Assembly: GCA_965223825.1 (NCBI GenBank)
Contig: OZ245018.1
Span: forward strand, 1,860,001 to 1,924,000
Direction of reading: 5' to 3'
From: CAJXQU01 sp965223825
Lineage (GTDB): Bacteria; Pseudomonadota; Gammaproteobacteria; CAJXQU01
DNA: 64,000 nt
Below the pieces are notes generated by a model, which was not told where the DNA came from, did no database searches, and was given only the letters and a program-made list of their open reading frames with translations. Position numbers and translations under genes: made by a program. Below, piece after piece: positions 25,327-33,838 of this stretch; position 1 is the stretch's first letter, and every line of letters starts with the position of its first letter.

Positions 25327-25997
25327 TGGAGACTGCAACATGGATGCAGATGGGCGGTGTTGCGGGGCTGGGCGCGTCCTTGTTGGCCGGCCTCTTGTTC
25401 AGTTTTACACCCGTGGCTTTCGCCTCCATTCCCGTCGTCCTGGCCTACGTCACGCGCGCACGGGCTTTTCGTGAAGCGCTGAGCTACGGTCTTGCCTTTG
25501 CCGCCGGGTTGATCCTGACCCATGTAGTGCTGGGAGTTGGCGCTGCCCTAGGTGGTGCCTGGGCGCAAAATCTATTGAGCCGTCAGTGGGGTGTTGTGCT
25601 GGGGCCATTACTGATACTGCTCGGCCTGCTCTGGACGGGTTGGGTAAATATTCCATTGCCCTGGCTACCATTGCGTGGAAAACGCGCCGCCACGCTCTGG
25701 GGTGCCTTCTTGCTGGGGATGCCTTTCACAGTGGGCATTTGCCCGGTGTGTTCACCGGGGCTGTGGGTCGGCCTGGGTGTCAGTGCCTCTATCGGTTCGG
25801 TGGTCTATGGTGGCTTGCTGATGCTGGCCTTTGCACTTGGGCGAGTGATCCCCCTTGCGGTGGGTGCCGTGAGCATCGGTTGGTTGGAAAACATGCAGAC
25901 CCTTGGTCAATGGCGTCGGGGTTTCGAAATAGTCGGCGGTATCACCCTGATGTTGGTCGGCATATACCTTCTCAATGAATACTACTTCTGGTTTTAA
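25326..25997 (+). CDS. CcdA/DsbD-beta-like membrane protein
   Basis: A 223-residue protein with six predicted helices in the CcdA/cytochrome c biogenesis arrangement. The C-terminal half has PFTVGICPVCSPGLW with Cys139 and Cys142. The first-helix cysteine of classical CcdA (SPCxLPxxP) is replaced here by FTPVAFASIPVV, so the usual pair of membrane cysteines is altered to a single CPVC. CcdA proteins move electrons from cytosolic thioredoxin to the periplasm. Here that could service the CPYC protein, or the cysteines could bind metal. It is the penultimate gene of the operon. Confidence 0.78.
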   Translation: METATWMQMGGVAGLGASLLAGLLFSFTPVAFASIPVVLAYVTRARAFREALSYGLAFAAGLILTHVVLGVGAALGGAWAQNLLSRQWGVVLGPLLILLGLLWTGWVNIPLPWLPLRGKRAATLWGAFLLGMPFTVGICPVCSPGLWVGLGVSASIGSVVYGGLLMLAFALGRVIPLAVGAVSIGWLENMQTLGQWRRGFEIVGGITLMLVGIYLLNEYYFWF

Positions 25998-26000
25998 ATC

Positions 26001-26402
26001 ATGATGCGAATAGGCGAAGTTGTGACAACGTTGGCCATCAGTGCCGATACCCTGCGTTACTACGAAAAAATCAGGCTGATGCCCAAGGTGCAGCGTAACA
26101 ATGGTGGCGTGCGTTTTTACAGCGACAAAGACTTATCGCGCCTGCGTTTTATCAAACGGGCGCAAAAGATGGGGTTTAGTCTGGAGGAGATAACCCAGTT
26201 GCTTAAGTTCAGGGAAAATCCGCAAAAAGCGAAGCCTAAAGTCCGGGAGCTGGCACATCATAAACTGGAGGAGGTAGAACAGCATTTGACCGAATTAACC
26301 ACTTTGAGGAACGAACTGCGCCTTCTAACCAATCTCTGCGGTACCCGCGAAGAGGGCTGTCCGATCCTTGAGTCTTTCGACAAGGAAACTGATGGGCAAT
26401 GA
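26001..26402 (+). CDS. MerR-family metal regulator of the mer-like operon
   Basis: A 133-residue MerR-type regulator. It has an N-terminal HTH (MRIGEVVTTLAISADTLRYYEK) and a dimer helix, and its metal loop has Cys113 and Cys120 (NLCGTREEGCPIL). The C-x6-C pattern followed by PIL is reminiscent of CueR, which has C-x7-C. The Cys or Ser at about position 77-80 that separates divalent from monovalent sensors is not a Cys (QKAKPKVRE), which leans toward a monovalent ion such as Cu(I), Ag(I) or Au(I). That is inference. It lies 3 bp after the CcdA-like gene and presumably acts at 23423-23453. Confidence 0.85.
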   Translation: MMRIGEVVTTLAISADTLRYYEKIRLMPKVQRNNGGVRFYSDKDLSRLRFIKRAQKMGFSLEEITQLLKFRENPQKAKPKVRELAHHKLEEVEQHLTELTTLRNELRLLTNLCGTREEGCPILESFDKETDGQ

Positions 26403-26572
26403 ATAAGCGGCTCGAATGTTTTGCGCGAGACATCAAGCAACAGGTTAAAGCCCTGTACTTGGCAGGCCGTGATCCAAGAACGCCCTTTGCAGCGAAATGC
26501 CTCGTCGTGATTGTTGCTGCCTACGCGCTAAGCTAAGCCCCATCGACCTGATCCCAGATTTCATCCCCTTGC
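26399..26572 (+). pseudogene. frameshifted, truncated DUF1232 gene
   Basis: ATG 26399 overlaps the MerR stop (ATGA). The frame reads MNKRLECFARDIKQQVK...VIVAAYALS and then stops at TAA 26534-26536. A 5-bp tandem duplication (CTAAGCTAAG) shifts the frame, and the conserved continuation PIDLIPDFIP is found in the next frame to about 26572. After that the sequence runs into the convergent sensor-kinase gene. It is a dead relative of the intact DUF1232 gene at 11626. Confidence 0.85.
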
Positions 26573-26578
26573 GCCAGT

Positions 26579-28036
26579 TTACCGACGGTCAGTTGACTCA
26601 TCTCTTTCTCCGGTAGCGCTCACCTCTGCATCAGCTATGCGGGGTAAGCTGATCGTGAAACGTGTGACGCTGTGCTCGGATGCCACATCGATATTCCCCT
26701 CATGGGCTTCGATAATGGACTTGACGATGGCCAACCCCAAGCCGGCACCTTCGCTTTGACGTTGTCGGGAAGGATCAATGCGGTAAAACCGGTCGAAAAT
26801 CCTGGGCAAATGCTCGGCTGGAATTTCCGGCCCCGGATTCTGTACGCTGAGTAACGCCCTACCCTCGCTCGATGAATCCAGCAGGATCAGTACACTTGCC
26901 TCCGCGGGCGCATGACGTAGGGCATTGGACAGCAGATTGGATAATGCACGACGCAGCATGGCGCGATCACCCAGTATAATTGGCGCCTTTCCCTCCAATA
27001 CCAATTCGATGTGTTTTTCCTCTGCCAGGGCCTCGAAAAAATCGAACAGCTCGCGCACTTCACGAGCTAGATCGAGCGGTTCCCAGACAGGCTTGAGCAG
27101 GCCGTGTTCGCTTTGGGCCAGCCAGAGCATGTCATTAACCATCTTGGTCAGGCGTTCCTGTTCTTCCAGGTTTGAATATAACAGTTCGCGATATTCTTCC
27201 AGGCTTCTGGACTTCCCCAAACCCACCTGGGTCTGTGTGATCAGGTTGGTCAGAGGCGTGCGCAATTCGTGGGCGATATCGGCGGAGAAATGGGAAAGTC
27301 GAACAAAGCTGTCCTCCAATCGACCAATCATATGGTTGAACGAATCAACCAGAGTTTTCAGCTCCGCCGGCACGGTATTGGGCTCGAGACGCACATGCAG
27401 TCGATCAGCCTGAACATCCATCATGGATTCACTCAGAGCACGTATTGGCGCATGCCCCTGATGCACGCCATACCAGGCCGCCAGAAGGGTGACGGCTCCC
27501 GCCAGGACCATGATCACCCACAAACTGCGACGAAAATTTTTCAGAAAGTGGATGTGGAAATCCATATCGATGACAGCAATGATGCGATAGTCCTGACCAC
27601 CGATACGAGCTTGGGTGGCAGTGCCACGGTAGGTTTTGCCATCAGATCGCCAGGTGTAAAGATTGTCTACCTGGATGCGGGCCACAGGGGCATAGGTGTT
27701 CGCCTGTGGCAAAGATCCGGTGTCCACGGAACTATAGACCAAACGTCCCGCATCATCCCAGACTTGAAAGTAGACACCATGGTGACCAGAAACAGCTCGC
27801 GCAAGGGCGCCCTCCGGTGCCGAGTCCTGATCTTTCGCCGATTGTAGAGCGTCTTCAACAGCACGAGTAATCACCACCAACTCGTCGGCATCCTGTTCAG
27901 CAAAATGGCGCTCTACTTCATTCAGCACAAGATAACCGATCATCAGTAAACTGAAACCGATAGCCATCGCGACAAACAGCATCACCCGGCTGTTGAGTGA
28001 CAGTGGTCGTCTCCGGGTGAGACTAACCTTCGTCAT
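26579..28036 (-). CDS. heavy-metal sensor histidine kinase (CopS/CusS type)
   Basis: A 485-residue inner-membrane sensor kinase. It has TM1 (about 18-40), a periplasmic sensor of about 130 residues, TM2 (about 172-192) and HAMP, then the H-box SHFSADIAHELRTPLTN (His257) and an HATPase domain with GAGLGLAIVKSI. The domain order and length match CusS/CopS/IrlS. The periplasmic domain contains HIHF and HH pairs but no Met-rich motif. It overlaps the response-regulator gene by 14 bp. The first gene product upstream suggests copper or silver sensing. Confidence 0.9.
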   Translation of the reverse strand: MTKVSLTRRRPLSLNSRVMLFVAMAIGFSLLMIGYLVLNEVERHFAEQDADELVVITRAVEDALQSAKDQDSAPEGALARAVSGHHGVYFQVWDDAGRLVYSSVDTGSLPQANTYAPVARIQVDNLYTWRSDGKTYRGTATQARIGGQDYRIIAVIDMDFHIHFLKNFRRSLWVIMVLAGAVTLLAAWYGVHQGHAPIRALSESMMDVQADRLHVRLEPNTVPAELKTLVDSFNHMIGRLEDSFVRLSHFSADIAHELRTPLTNLITQTQVGLGKSRSLEEYRELLYSNLEEQERLTKMVNDMLWLAQSEHGLLKPVWEPLDLAREVRELFDFFEALAEEKHIELVLEGKAPIILGDRAMLRRALSNLLSNALRHAPAEASVLILLDSSSEGRALLSVQNPGPEIPAEHLPRIFDRFYRIDPSRQRQSEGAGLGLAIVKSIIEAHEGNIDVASEHSVTRFTISLPRIADAEVSATGERDESTDRR

Positions 28037-28715
28037 GGTCGTCCTCGACCTCCAACTTGTAACCCAAACCGCGCACAGTGTGAATCAGCTTGGGCTCATA
28101 ATCGTCGTCGATTTTTGCCCTTAGGCGCCGTATGGCCACGTCAATGACATTGGTGTCGGAATCGAAGTTCATGTCCCACACCTGGGAGGCGATCAAGGAG
28201 CGCGGTAATACTTCGCCCTGTCGCCGGACCAACAGCTCCAGCAAACAAAACTCCTTGTGGCTGAGATTGATCTTGCGGCCGGCGCGCGTGGCCCGGTGAC
28301 GCGGCAAATCCAGGGTGAGGTCGGCAACCTTGATCTGATCGGTCATCACCGGCACCGTACTGCGGCGTAACAGAGTGCGCACCCGGGCCAGCAGCTCGGC
28401 AAAGGCAAAGGGCTTGACCAGGTAATCGTCAGCGCCCAGCTCCAGGCCCTTTACGCGGTCATCCACGCTATCACGGGCGGTCAGGAACAGCACTGGTGTT
28501 TGACGGCCGGCCTCGCGCAATGACTGCACAATGCGCCAACCGTCCACATCCGGTAGCATCACGTCCAGCACCAGTAAGTCAAAGGTTTCGGTCATCGCCA
28601 AATGATGGCCGTCGAGGCCATTGCGCGCCAGCGTGACCATAAACCCTGCTTCGGTCAGCCCCTGCTGTAAATAGTCTCCGGTCTTGATTTCGTCTTCGAC
28701 CACTAATAGCCGCAT
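28023..28715 (-). CDS. OmpR-type copper response regulator (CopR/CusR)
   Basis: A 230-residue two-component regulator. The receiver has the acidic pocket (VVEDE), phospho-acceptor Asp51 (LVLDVMLPDVDGW) and the conserved K switch (VKPFAFAELLAR). A C-terminal winged helix ends near IHTVRGLGYKLE. It forms an operon with the downstream sensor kinase. Its probable sites are the ATTACA-N4-TGTAAT boxes at 28798-28813, 29771-29786 and 42062-42077. Confidence 0.92.
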   Translation of the reverse strand: MRLLVVEDEIKTGDYLQQGLTEAGFMVTLARNGLDGHHLAMTETFDLLVLDVMLPDVDGWRIVQSLREAGRQTPVLFLTARDSVDDRVKGLELGADDYLVKPFAFAELLARVRTLLRRSTVPVMTDQIKVADLTLDLPRHRATRAGRKINLSHKEFCLLELLVRRQGEVLPRSLIASQVWDMNFDSDTNVIDVAIRRLRAKIDDDYEPKLIHTVRGLGYKLEVEDDHDEG

Positions 28716-28782
28716 CGCTTCACCACTCCTACTATCAATATATGCCGGGCCTCCTTCAAGACTATCTGCCTTTTCCCAACAG

Positions 28783-28828
28783 AAACATGACCCAAAGATT
28801 ACATATATGTAATCTTTGGGTCATGTTT
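28783..28828. promoter_or_regulatory. 46-bp perfect palindrome containing a CopR/CusR-type box
   Basis: Every base from 28783 to 28805 pairs with 28806 to 28828, with no loop (left arm AAACATGACCCAAAGATTAC... then CATA). The core ATTACATATATGTAAT (28798-28813) matches CopR-type sites. It lies between the response regulator and the divergent glutaredoxin-MauE gene, so it could serve both promoters. It could also extrude as a cruciform or act as a bidirectional hairpin. Confidence 0.8.
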
Positions 28829-28883
28829 AAGACAGGAGCCTACTACTATCATCATCAGGACGACACCTCAAGTGCTGTTCATT

Positions 28884-28911
28884 CAGTCATATCAGTCATA
28901 TTCAGTCATAT
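28884..28911 (+). repeat. three tandem copies of CAGTCATAT in the leader of the glutaredoxin-MauE gene
   Basis: CAGTCATAT occurs at 28884-28892, 28893-28901 and 28903-28911, directly before the AAGGAGGG ribosome site (28913-28919). It may be a slipped-strand repeat or a binding array. No function is known. Confidence 0.7.
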
Positions 28912-28926
28912 AAGGAGGGAACACCG

Positions 28927-29679
28927 ATGTCAGGCACCAAGACAGCTGAACTGTACCGGATGGTGATGGAGGATCATCTCTGTCCCTATGGCTTAAAATC
29001 GAAACATTTATTGGAGACCCAAGGGTTTCAGGTGGAAGATCATCACCTTAAAAATCACGAGGAAACCGAAGCTTTTAAGCACAAGCATAATGTTGAAACC
29101 ACTCCTCAGACCTTTCTGGAAGGTAACCGAATCGGTGGGTACGACGACCTACTTGTGTATTTTGGGAAAGAACCAAAAGGCAAAAATGAACAAACTTACT
29201 GGCCCGTTATCGCTCTGTTTTCAATGACCTTTCTGATGGCCACGGGTTCGGCTTCGGTTGCTGAAGGGCAATGGCTGTCTTTACGCACTTTCGAGTGGTT
29301 CATCGCTTTTTCAATGTGTGGTCTTGCCTATTTAAAAATACGGGATGTCGAAAGCTTTTCGACCATGTTTCTTAACTATGATCTTCTTGCCCAAAAATGG
29401 GTGCCTTACGGGTACGTGTATCCCTATGGTGAAGGCCTGGCTGGCTTGCTAATGATAGCCGGGGTATTGCCTTTCGTTTCGATACCAGTTGCCTTTTTCA
29501 TAGGGATTGTCGGTGCCGTCTCAGTGTTTAAAGCCGTGTACATTGACAAAAGAAAGCTCAAGTGCGCCTGTGTAGGTGGCGAGAGTAACGTCCCCTTGGG
29601 GTTTATATCGCTCACTGAAAACCTCATGATGCTTGGCATGGCAATATGGATGCTACTCAAGGCAAGTGTCCTGGGATAG
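28927..29679 (+). CDS. glutaredoxin-like domain fused to MauE/DoxX-type membrane domain
   Basis: A 250-residue protein. Residues about 5-82 form a glutaredoxin fold whose active site reads HLCPYGLKS, so the second Cys of CPYC is Gly (monothiol, Cys19), with the TTPQTFLEG cis-Pro motif kept. Four predicted helices follow (about 92-245) in the MauE/DoxX arrangement, with a CAC motif (KLKCACVGG) in a loop near 212-218. MauE-type proteins handle membrane disulfide chemistry. The position between copRS and copA suggests thiol redox repair or copper delivery. The start ATG 28927 has a strong AAGGAGGG. Confidence 0.82.
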   Translation: MSGTKTAELYRMVMEDHLCPYGLKSKHLLETQGFQVEDHHLKNHEETEAFKHKHNVETTPQTFLEGNRIGGYDDLLVYFGKEPKGKNEQTYWPVIALFSMTFLMATGSASVAEGQWLSLRTFEWFIAFSMCGLAYLKIRDVESFSTMFLNYDLLAQKWVPYGYVYPYGEGLAGLLMIAGVLPFVSIPVAFFIGIVGAVSVFKAVYIDKRKLKCACVGGESNVPLGFISLTENLMMLGMAIWMLLKASVLG

Positions 29680-29770
29680 CCGAAGCTTTTTTTATGCCCT
29701 GTTCCCCAGAGCCATTCATCAAACCTAAATCGGCAACTCGAATCATCACACTTAGCGACAATTTTGCAGG

Positions 29771-29786
29771 ATTACATGATTGTCAT
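29771..29786. promoter_or_regulatory. CopR-like box upstream of copA
   Basis: ATTACA-TGAT-TGTCAT, one mismatch from the perfect ATTACA-N4-TGTAAT seen at 28798 and 42062. It lies about 90 bp upstream of the copA start, suitable for activation of copAB by the copper response regulator. Confidence 0.65.
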
Positions 29787-29876
29787 CCAGGAGTCATGCG
29801 GGTGACAGGCTCGGCTCGCTAGTATGCGGAGTCAGAACGTGGAACAACCATCACTTATTCGAAAAGAGATTGACTC

Positions 29877-31724
29877 ATGACCCATGGTTTCCCCCGACCC
29901 AAGCAGCCCTGGCAGCTTAGTCGCCGCCGCTTCGTGCAGGGCCTGGCAGCCGGTGGCGTGCTGGCCGCCACACCGTCCTGGTTGCAGGCCGCCGCAAAAG
30001 GCGCGACCGCGCTGGGCTCGGCACCGGTACTCAGCGGCCGTGAAATCGACCTGGTAATCGCCGCAACACCTGTCAATTTTACCGGTGTCACACGTATGGC
30101 TACCACCATCAACGGCTCCATTCCGGCACCGACGCTACGGCTGCGCGAGGGCGATGACGTCACCATCCGCGTCACCAACCGATTACCTGTTTCTACCTCT
30201 ATTCACTGGCACGGCATCTTGCTGCCCTATCAAATGGATGGTGTGCCGGGGATCAGCTACCCAGGCATCGCACCGGGAGAAACCTTTGTTTACCGCTTTA
30301 CCCTCCGCCAGAGCGGCACCTATTGGTACCACAGTCACTCCGGCTTTCAGGAGATGACCGGGATGTACGGCGCCCTGATCATTGAGCCGCGGGCAGGCGA
30401 AAGACACCGTGCCGACCAGGATTATGTGGTGCAGCTGTCCGACTGGACCGACGAAGATCCAATGCATACCTTCAGCAAGCTGAAAGTACAAAGCGATGTC
30501 TACAACTTCAATCAGCCCACCTTTTTCGATTTCACAGCCGATGTTTCAAAGATGGGCTTACAGGCAGCCCTGGAAAAGCGCCAGATGTGGAACCAGATGC
30601 GGATGAACCCGACCGATCTGGCGGACCTGTCGGCGGCCACCCTCACCTTCCTAATGAATGGCACCACCCCGGCGGGCAATTGGAGCGGGTTGTTCCAGCG
30701 CGGTGATCGCGTACGGCTGCGGTTTATCAATGCCGCCAGCAATAGCTTTTATGATGTTCGCATTCCCGGTTTGAAGTTAACGGTGATCCAGGCAGATGGC
30801 CAGGATGTCGAGCCGGTCACTGTGGATGAATTCCGCTTTGGCCCCGGCGAAACCTACGATGTCATGGTCGAGCCCCAGGACGACGCTTATACGATCTTCG
30901 CCCAGAGCATGGAACGCAGCGGTTACGCTCGCGGCACCCTGAGTGTGCGGCAAGGTTTAACAGCGCCTGTGCCAGAACCCGATTCGCCCGAGTGGTTAAC
31001 CATGAAGGATATGATGGGAGCAATGGGTGGTGGCGCCATGGGCCACGACATGATGAAAATGGACTCCATGGGCCAAACCAAGATGGATCATTCCCAAATG
31101 TCCGGCGGTATGGCCATGGACCACAGTATGCACGGCATGCAGCAGGGTTCTGACAACCCGCTTGCCAAACCTTCATCTACCATACGCCACGCCCGAACCG
31201 AATACGGGGCTTCGGTTGACCAACGGGTGGATACGCCAAGTACCAATCTCGACGACCCCGGTATTGGCTTGCGCAACTTAAGCCAGCGTGGGCTGCGCCC
31301 ACAGGGCCACCGCGTGCTGACGCTGGCCGACCTGCAATCCATCGATGGTGTGCTGGATGACCGCCGCCCGCCCGCGAGGGAGCTGGAACTACACCTTACC
31401 GGCAATATGGAACGCTATAGCTGGTCTTTCGACGGACTCGAATTCGGTAAAAGCACACCGGTCTCCCTGCGCCACAATGAGCGCGTTAGAATCATTCTAC
31501 AAAACGACACCATGATGACCCACCCCATGCACTTACACGGTATGTGGAGCGAACTGGAAACTGCCCAGGGCGAATTGCGGGTTCGCCGCCATACCATTCC
31601 AGTGCAACCGGCTCAACGCATCAGCTACCTGACTACACCTCACGATTTGGGTCGTTGGGCCTGGCATTGCCATTTGCTGTTTCATATGGATGCGGGCATG
31701 TTCCGCGAGGTGGTGGTGTCATGA
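29877..31724 (+). CDS. copA: periplasmic multicopper oxidase CopA (PcoA)
   Basis: A 615-residue multicopper oxidase exported by Tat (twin-Arg SRRRFVQGLAAGG). The copper ligand motifs are all present: HWHGILLP and WYHSHSGFQ in domain 1, and HPMHLHGMW and AWHCHLLFHMDAGMF at the C-terminus. Between them is a Met-rich segment (about 375-425, MKDMMGAMGGGAMGHDMMKM) that binds Cu(I). It oxidises Cu(I) to Cu(II) and sequesters copper in the periplasm. Its stop overlaps the copB start (ATGA). It must not be confused with the P-type ATPase at 38.6 kb, also called CopA in some species. Confidence 0.95.
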   Translation: MTHGFPRPKQPWQLSRRRFVQGLAAGGVLAATPSWLQAAAKGATALGSAPVLSGREIDLVIAATPVNFTGVTRMATTINGSIPAPTLRLREGDDVTIRVTNRLPVSTSIHWHGILLPYQMDGVPGISYPGIAPGETFVYRFTLRQSGTYWYHSHSGFQEMTGMYGALIIEPRAGERHRADQDYVVQLSDWTDEDPMHTFSKLKVQSDVYNFNQPTFFDFTADVSKMGLQAALEKRQMWNQMRMNPTDLADLSAATLTFLMNGTTPAGNWSGLFQRGDRVRLRFINAASNSFYDVRIPGLKLTVIQADGQDVEPVTVDEFRFGPGETYDVMVEPQDDAYTIFAQSMERSGYARGTLSVRQGLTAPVPEPDSPEWLTMKDMMGAMGGGAMGHDMMKMDSMGQTKMDHSQMSGGMAMDHSMHGMQQGSDNPLAKPSSTIRHARTEYGASVDQRVDTPSTNLDDPGIGLRNLSQRGLRPQGHRVLTLADLQSIDGVLDDRRPPARELELHLTGNMERYSWSFDGLEFGKSTPVSLRHNERVRIILQNDTMMTHPMHLHGMWSELETAQGELRVRRHTIPVQPAQRISYLTTPHDLGRWAWHCHLLFHMDAGMFREVVVS

Positions 31725-32566
31725 GGCTGATTGCGATAAAACCCCTGACTATTCTGGCTTTTACTGTCGGTGCTTTTCCGGTGAATACCGTACTGGCGCA
31801 AATGGATCACAGCGAAATGCAAATGCAGGGCGGCAGCGCTCCTGCCGATGCCCGCGATCCCCATGCTTATTCCGACGGTTACACCTTGACCGAAGGGCCC
31901 TATGCACAGCCGGGGCCACGGCAACTGAAACTGGCGGACGAACACGCTTTCTGGTCCATTCTGGGTGATCGCCTGGAGTATCAGGAAGATAGCGATAGCA
32001 CGGTTTACGATGTCCAGGCCTGGTATGGCACCACCTACGACCGCTTTGTCATCAAAGCGGAGGGTGATATCGCAGACGGCACGCTGGAAGAGAGCTCAAC
32101 CGACCTGTTGTGGGGACATGCATTTAACGCCTTTTTCGACACCCAGCTCGGTGTTCGACTCGACCAGTTTAACGAAGGCAAGGACCGTCAGTGGTTGGCA
32201 TTCGGTGTACAAGGCCTGGCGCCCTACTGGTTCGAGGTGGATGTGACTGCCTATGTGGGCGACGACGGTCGAACCGCGCTCTCCGCCGAAGCCGAGTACG
32301 AGTTGCTGCTGACACAGCGACTCATCTTGCAGCCCCGTGCGGAACTGAATCTATATGGTAAGGATGATGCTGATAATGGTTTGGGGTCAGGCCTCTCGGA
32401 TCTCGCGGTCGGCTTGCGCCTGCGCTACGAATTCAGCCGCCAATTTGCGCCCTACATCGGTGTGGAATGGACAGACACCTATGGCGACACAGCCGATTAC
32501 CGCCGCGCGGTAGGCCAAGATACGTCAGGCACCCAATTCGTCGCGGGACTGCGATTCTGGTTTTAA
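31721..32566 (+). CDS. copB: outer-membrane copper resistance protein CopB (PcoB)
   Basis: A 281-residue protein with a signal peptide (to about residue 26, VNTVLA-QMDHSEMQMQGG) and a short Met/His metal-binding stretch. A CopB beta-barrel of about 215 residues follows (HAFWSILGDRLEYQ; YELLLTQRLILQPRAELN), ending in the terminal Phe (GLRFWF). It is thought to act with CopA in copper sequestration or export at the outer membrane. The start ATG 31721 overlaps the copA stop. Confidence 0.93.
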   Translation: MRLIAIKPLTILAFTVGAFPVNTVLAQMDHSEMQMQGGSAPADARDPHAYSDGYTLTEGPYAQPGPRQLKLADEHAFWSILGDRLEYQEDSDSTVYDVQAWYGTTYDRFVIKAEGDIADGTLEESSTDLLWGHAFNAFFDTQLGVRLDQFNEGKDRQWLAFGVQGLAPYWFEVDVTAYVGDDGRTALSAEAEYELLLTQRLILQPRAELNLYGKDDADNGLGSGLSDLAVGLRLRYEFSRQFAPYIGVEWTDTYGDTADYRRAVGQDTSGTQFVAGLRFWF

Positions 32567-32618
32567 CAAGCACCAAGTTGATATAGAAACTTTTCAAACA
32601 CCTATGAGGAACACCTTT

Positions 32619-32912
32619 ATGAATATGAAAACACTAGCCACTGTCATCGTGTTCTCCACACTGGGCATCGCTTTCTCTGCACAGGCCCATGAACCTAAAG
32701 AACATATGAAAGACGCTGAAAAACCGGATTGCACCGCCATGAAAAATATGGATCACAGCAAGATGGACATGAATGATCCGGTGATGCAGGCCATGATGAA
32801 ACAATGCATGAATGACACGCATAATAACGACTCTGAAAAGGATCAAGCGCAGGCTGATCATCAGGACAACGAAAAAAGCTCAGGCGAGCAACATTCAGAA
32901 CACCAACACTGA
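32619..32912 (+). CDS. small periplasmic Met/His-rich metal-binding protein
   Basis: A 97-residue protein with a signal peptide (MNMKTLATVIVFSTLGIAFSAQA-HEPKEHM). A highly charged mature part follows with MKNMDHSKMDMNDPVMQAMMKQCM and a tail ending SGEQHSEHQH. No folded domain is evident, so a copper-binding disordered peptide is likely. ATG 32619 was chosen because AGGA at 32607 is well spaced. It sits in the copAB operon, and a role as copper buffer is inferred. Confidence 0.7.
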   Translation: MNMKTLATVIVFSTLGIAFSAQAHEPKEHMKDAEKPDCTAMKNMDHSKMDMNDPVMQAMMKQCMNDTHNNDSEKDQAQADHQDNEKSSGEQHSEHQH

Positions 32913-32930
32913 TCAACCCAAGGAGTTTTC

Positions 32931-33512
32931 ATGTCGGCGCTCACCACCTTTATCAAGAGTCTGGTCATTACCGCTGTCATCGCGCTGGTGGGTGGTGGGC
33001 TGTTTCTCTATTCAGGTCTCTACCCCATGGGAGCCGATGTACCACACAATCGGCTGACCTACTGGCTGCTGGAAACCTTGCGTGAACGTTCAGTTGCACG
33101 TGCTGCCAGTGACATTAAGGTTCCTGGCGACCTAAACGCACCGGAGCGGTTACTGGCGGGTGGCGCCGACTACAATGATATGTGTGCGGGGTGCCATTTG
33201 AAGCCGGGCAAAACCGAAAGTGATTTCACCCTGGGACTGTATCCCGCTCCCCCTAATCTAACTCTAGCCGGCGATGAACATGGGCACGAACATACCGGCG
33301 ACACCGAAAATGACGACGAGGCCATTAAGCGACAATTCTGGATTATTAAACACGGCATCAAGGCTTCGGGCATGCCCGCCTGGGGACCGGGGCATGACGA
33401 TGAACGTATCTGGAACATGGTGGCGTTCCTGAAGCGATTGCCGGAATTGTCTCCCGACCAATACCAGATACTCACCGCACGTGGGCAAGACTCGGAAGGG
33501 CATGGTCACTGA
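32931..33512 (+). CDS. membrane-anchored mono-heme cytochrome c
   Basis: A 193-residue protein with one N-terminal membrane helix (about 10-30, VITAVIALVGGGLFLYSG). It has a periplasmic cytochrome c domain with the heme site CAGCH (residues about 84-88), PAPPNL and a distal Met in KASGMPAWG. It lies 18 bp after the Met-rich protein and ends the copAB run. It could accept electrons from the copper oxidase or link it to respiration; that is inference. Confidence 0.85.
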   Translation: MSALTTFIKSLVITAVIALVGGGLFLYSGLYPMGADVPHNRLTYWLLETLRERSVARAASDIKVPGDLNAPERLLAGGADYNDMCAGCHLKPGKTESDFTLGLYPAPPNLTLAGDEHGHEHTGDTENDDEAIKRQFWIIKHGIKASGMPAWGPGHDDERIWNMVAFLKRLPELSPDQYQILTARGQDSEGHGH

Positions 33513-33536
33513 TATGGCACCTCATAATCCATCGGC

Positions 33537-33791
33537 TTACTGCAAGCGGTTGTAAATAGCCGCCAGCAACCACCCGGCGATACCCGCTGACACTGACCAA
33601 GCCACCAGTCCCACAACAACGCCAGTGAATGTCAAATGCCAACCCATCTCATTCAGTTGCATATGCACCATTTCCCCAGACATGGATAACATCATGGCGG
33701 GCATTAACATCACCAACAGGCTGCAAGCCAGCCACAGTATCGCCGCGGTAATCGCGCTGGCTATCCCGAATTTGAACGCATTAAGTGTCAT
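33537..33791 (-). CDS. small membrane protein, DUF5676 family
   Basis: An 84-residue protein with two or three hydrophobic helices and a Met-rich centre (LLVMLMPAMMLSMSGEMVHM). Strong GGAGGAATAGTC ribosome site before ATG 33791. The DUF5676 family recurs in copper and respiratory islands; its function is unknown. It is convergent with the cytochrome gene and downstream of a ferritin/hemerythrin-like helical protein. Confidence 0.75.
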   Translation of the reverse strand: MTLNAFKFGIASAITAAILWLACSLLVMLMPAMMLSMSGEMVHMQLNEMGWHLTFTGVVVGLVAWSVSAGIAGWLLAAIYNRLQ

Positions 33792-33838
33792 GACTATTCC
33801 TCCGTTTATGGTGGTGTATCTGTAATAAATTAGTGTCT

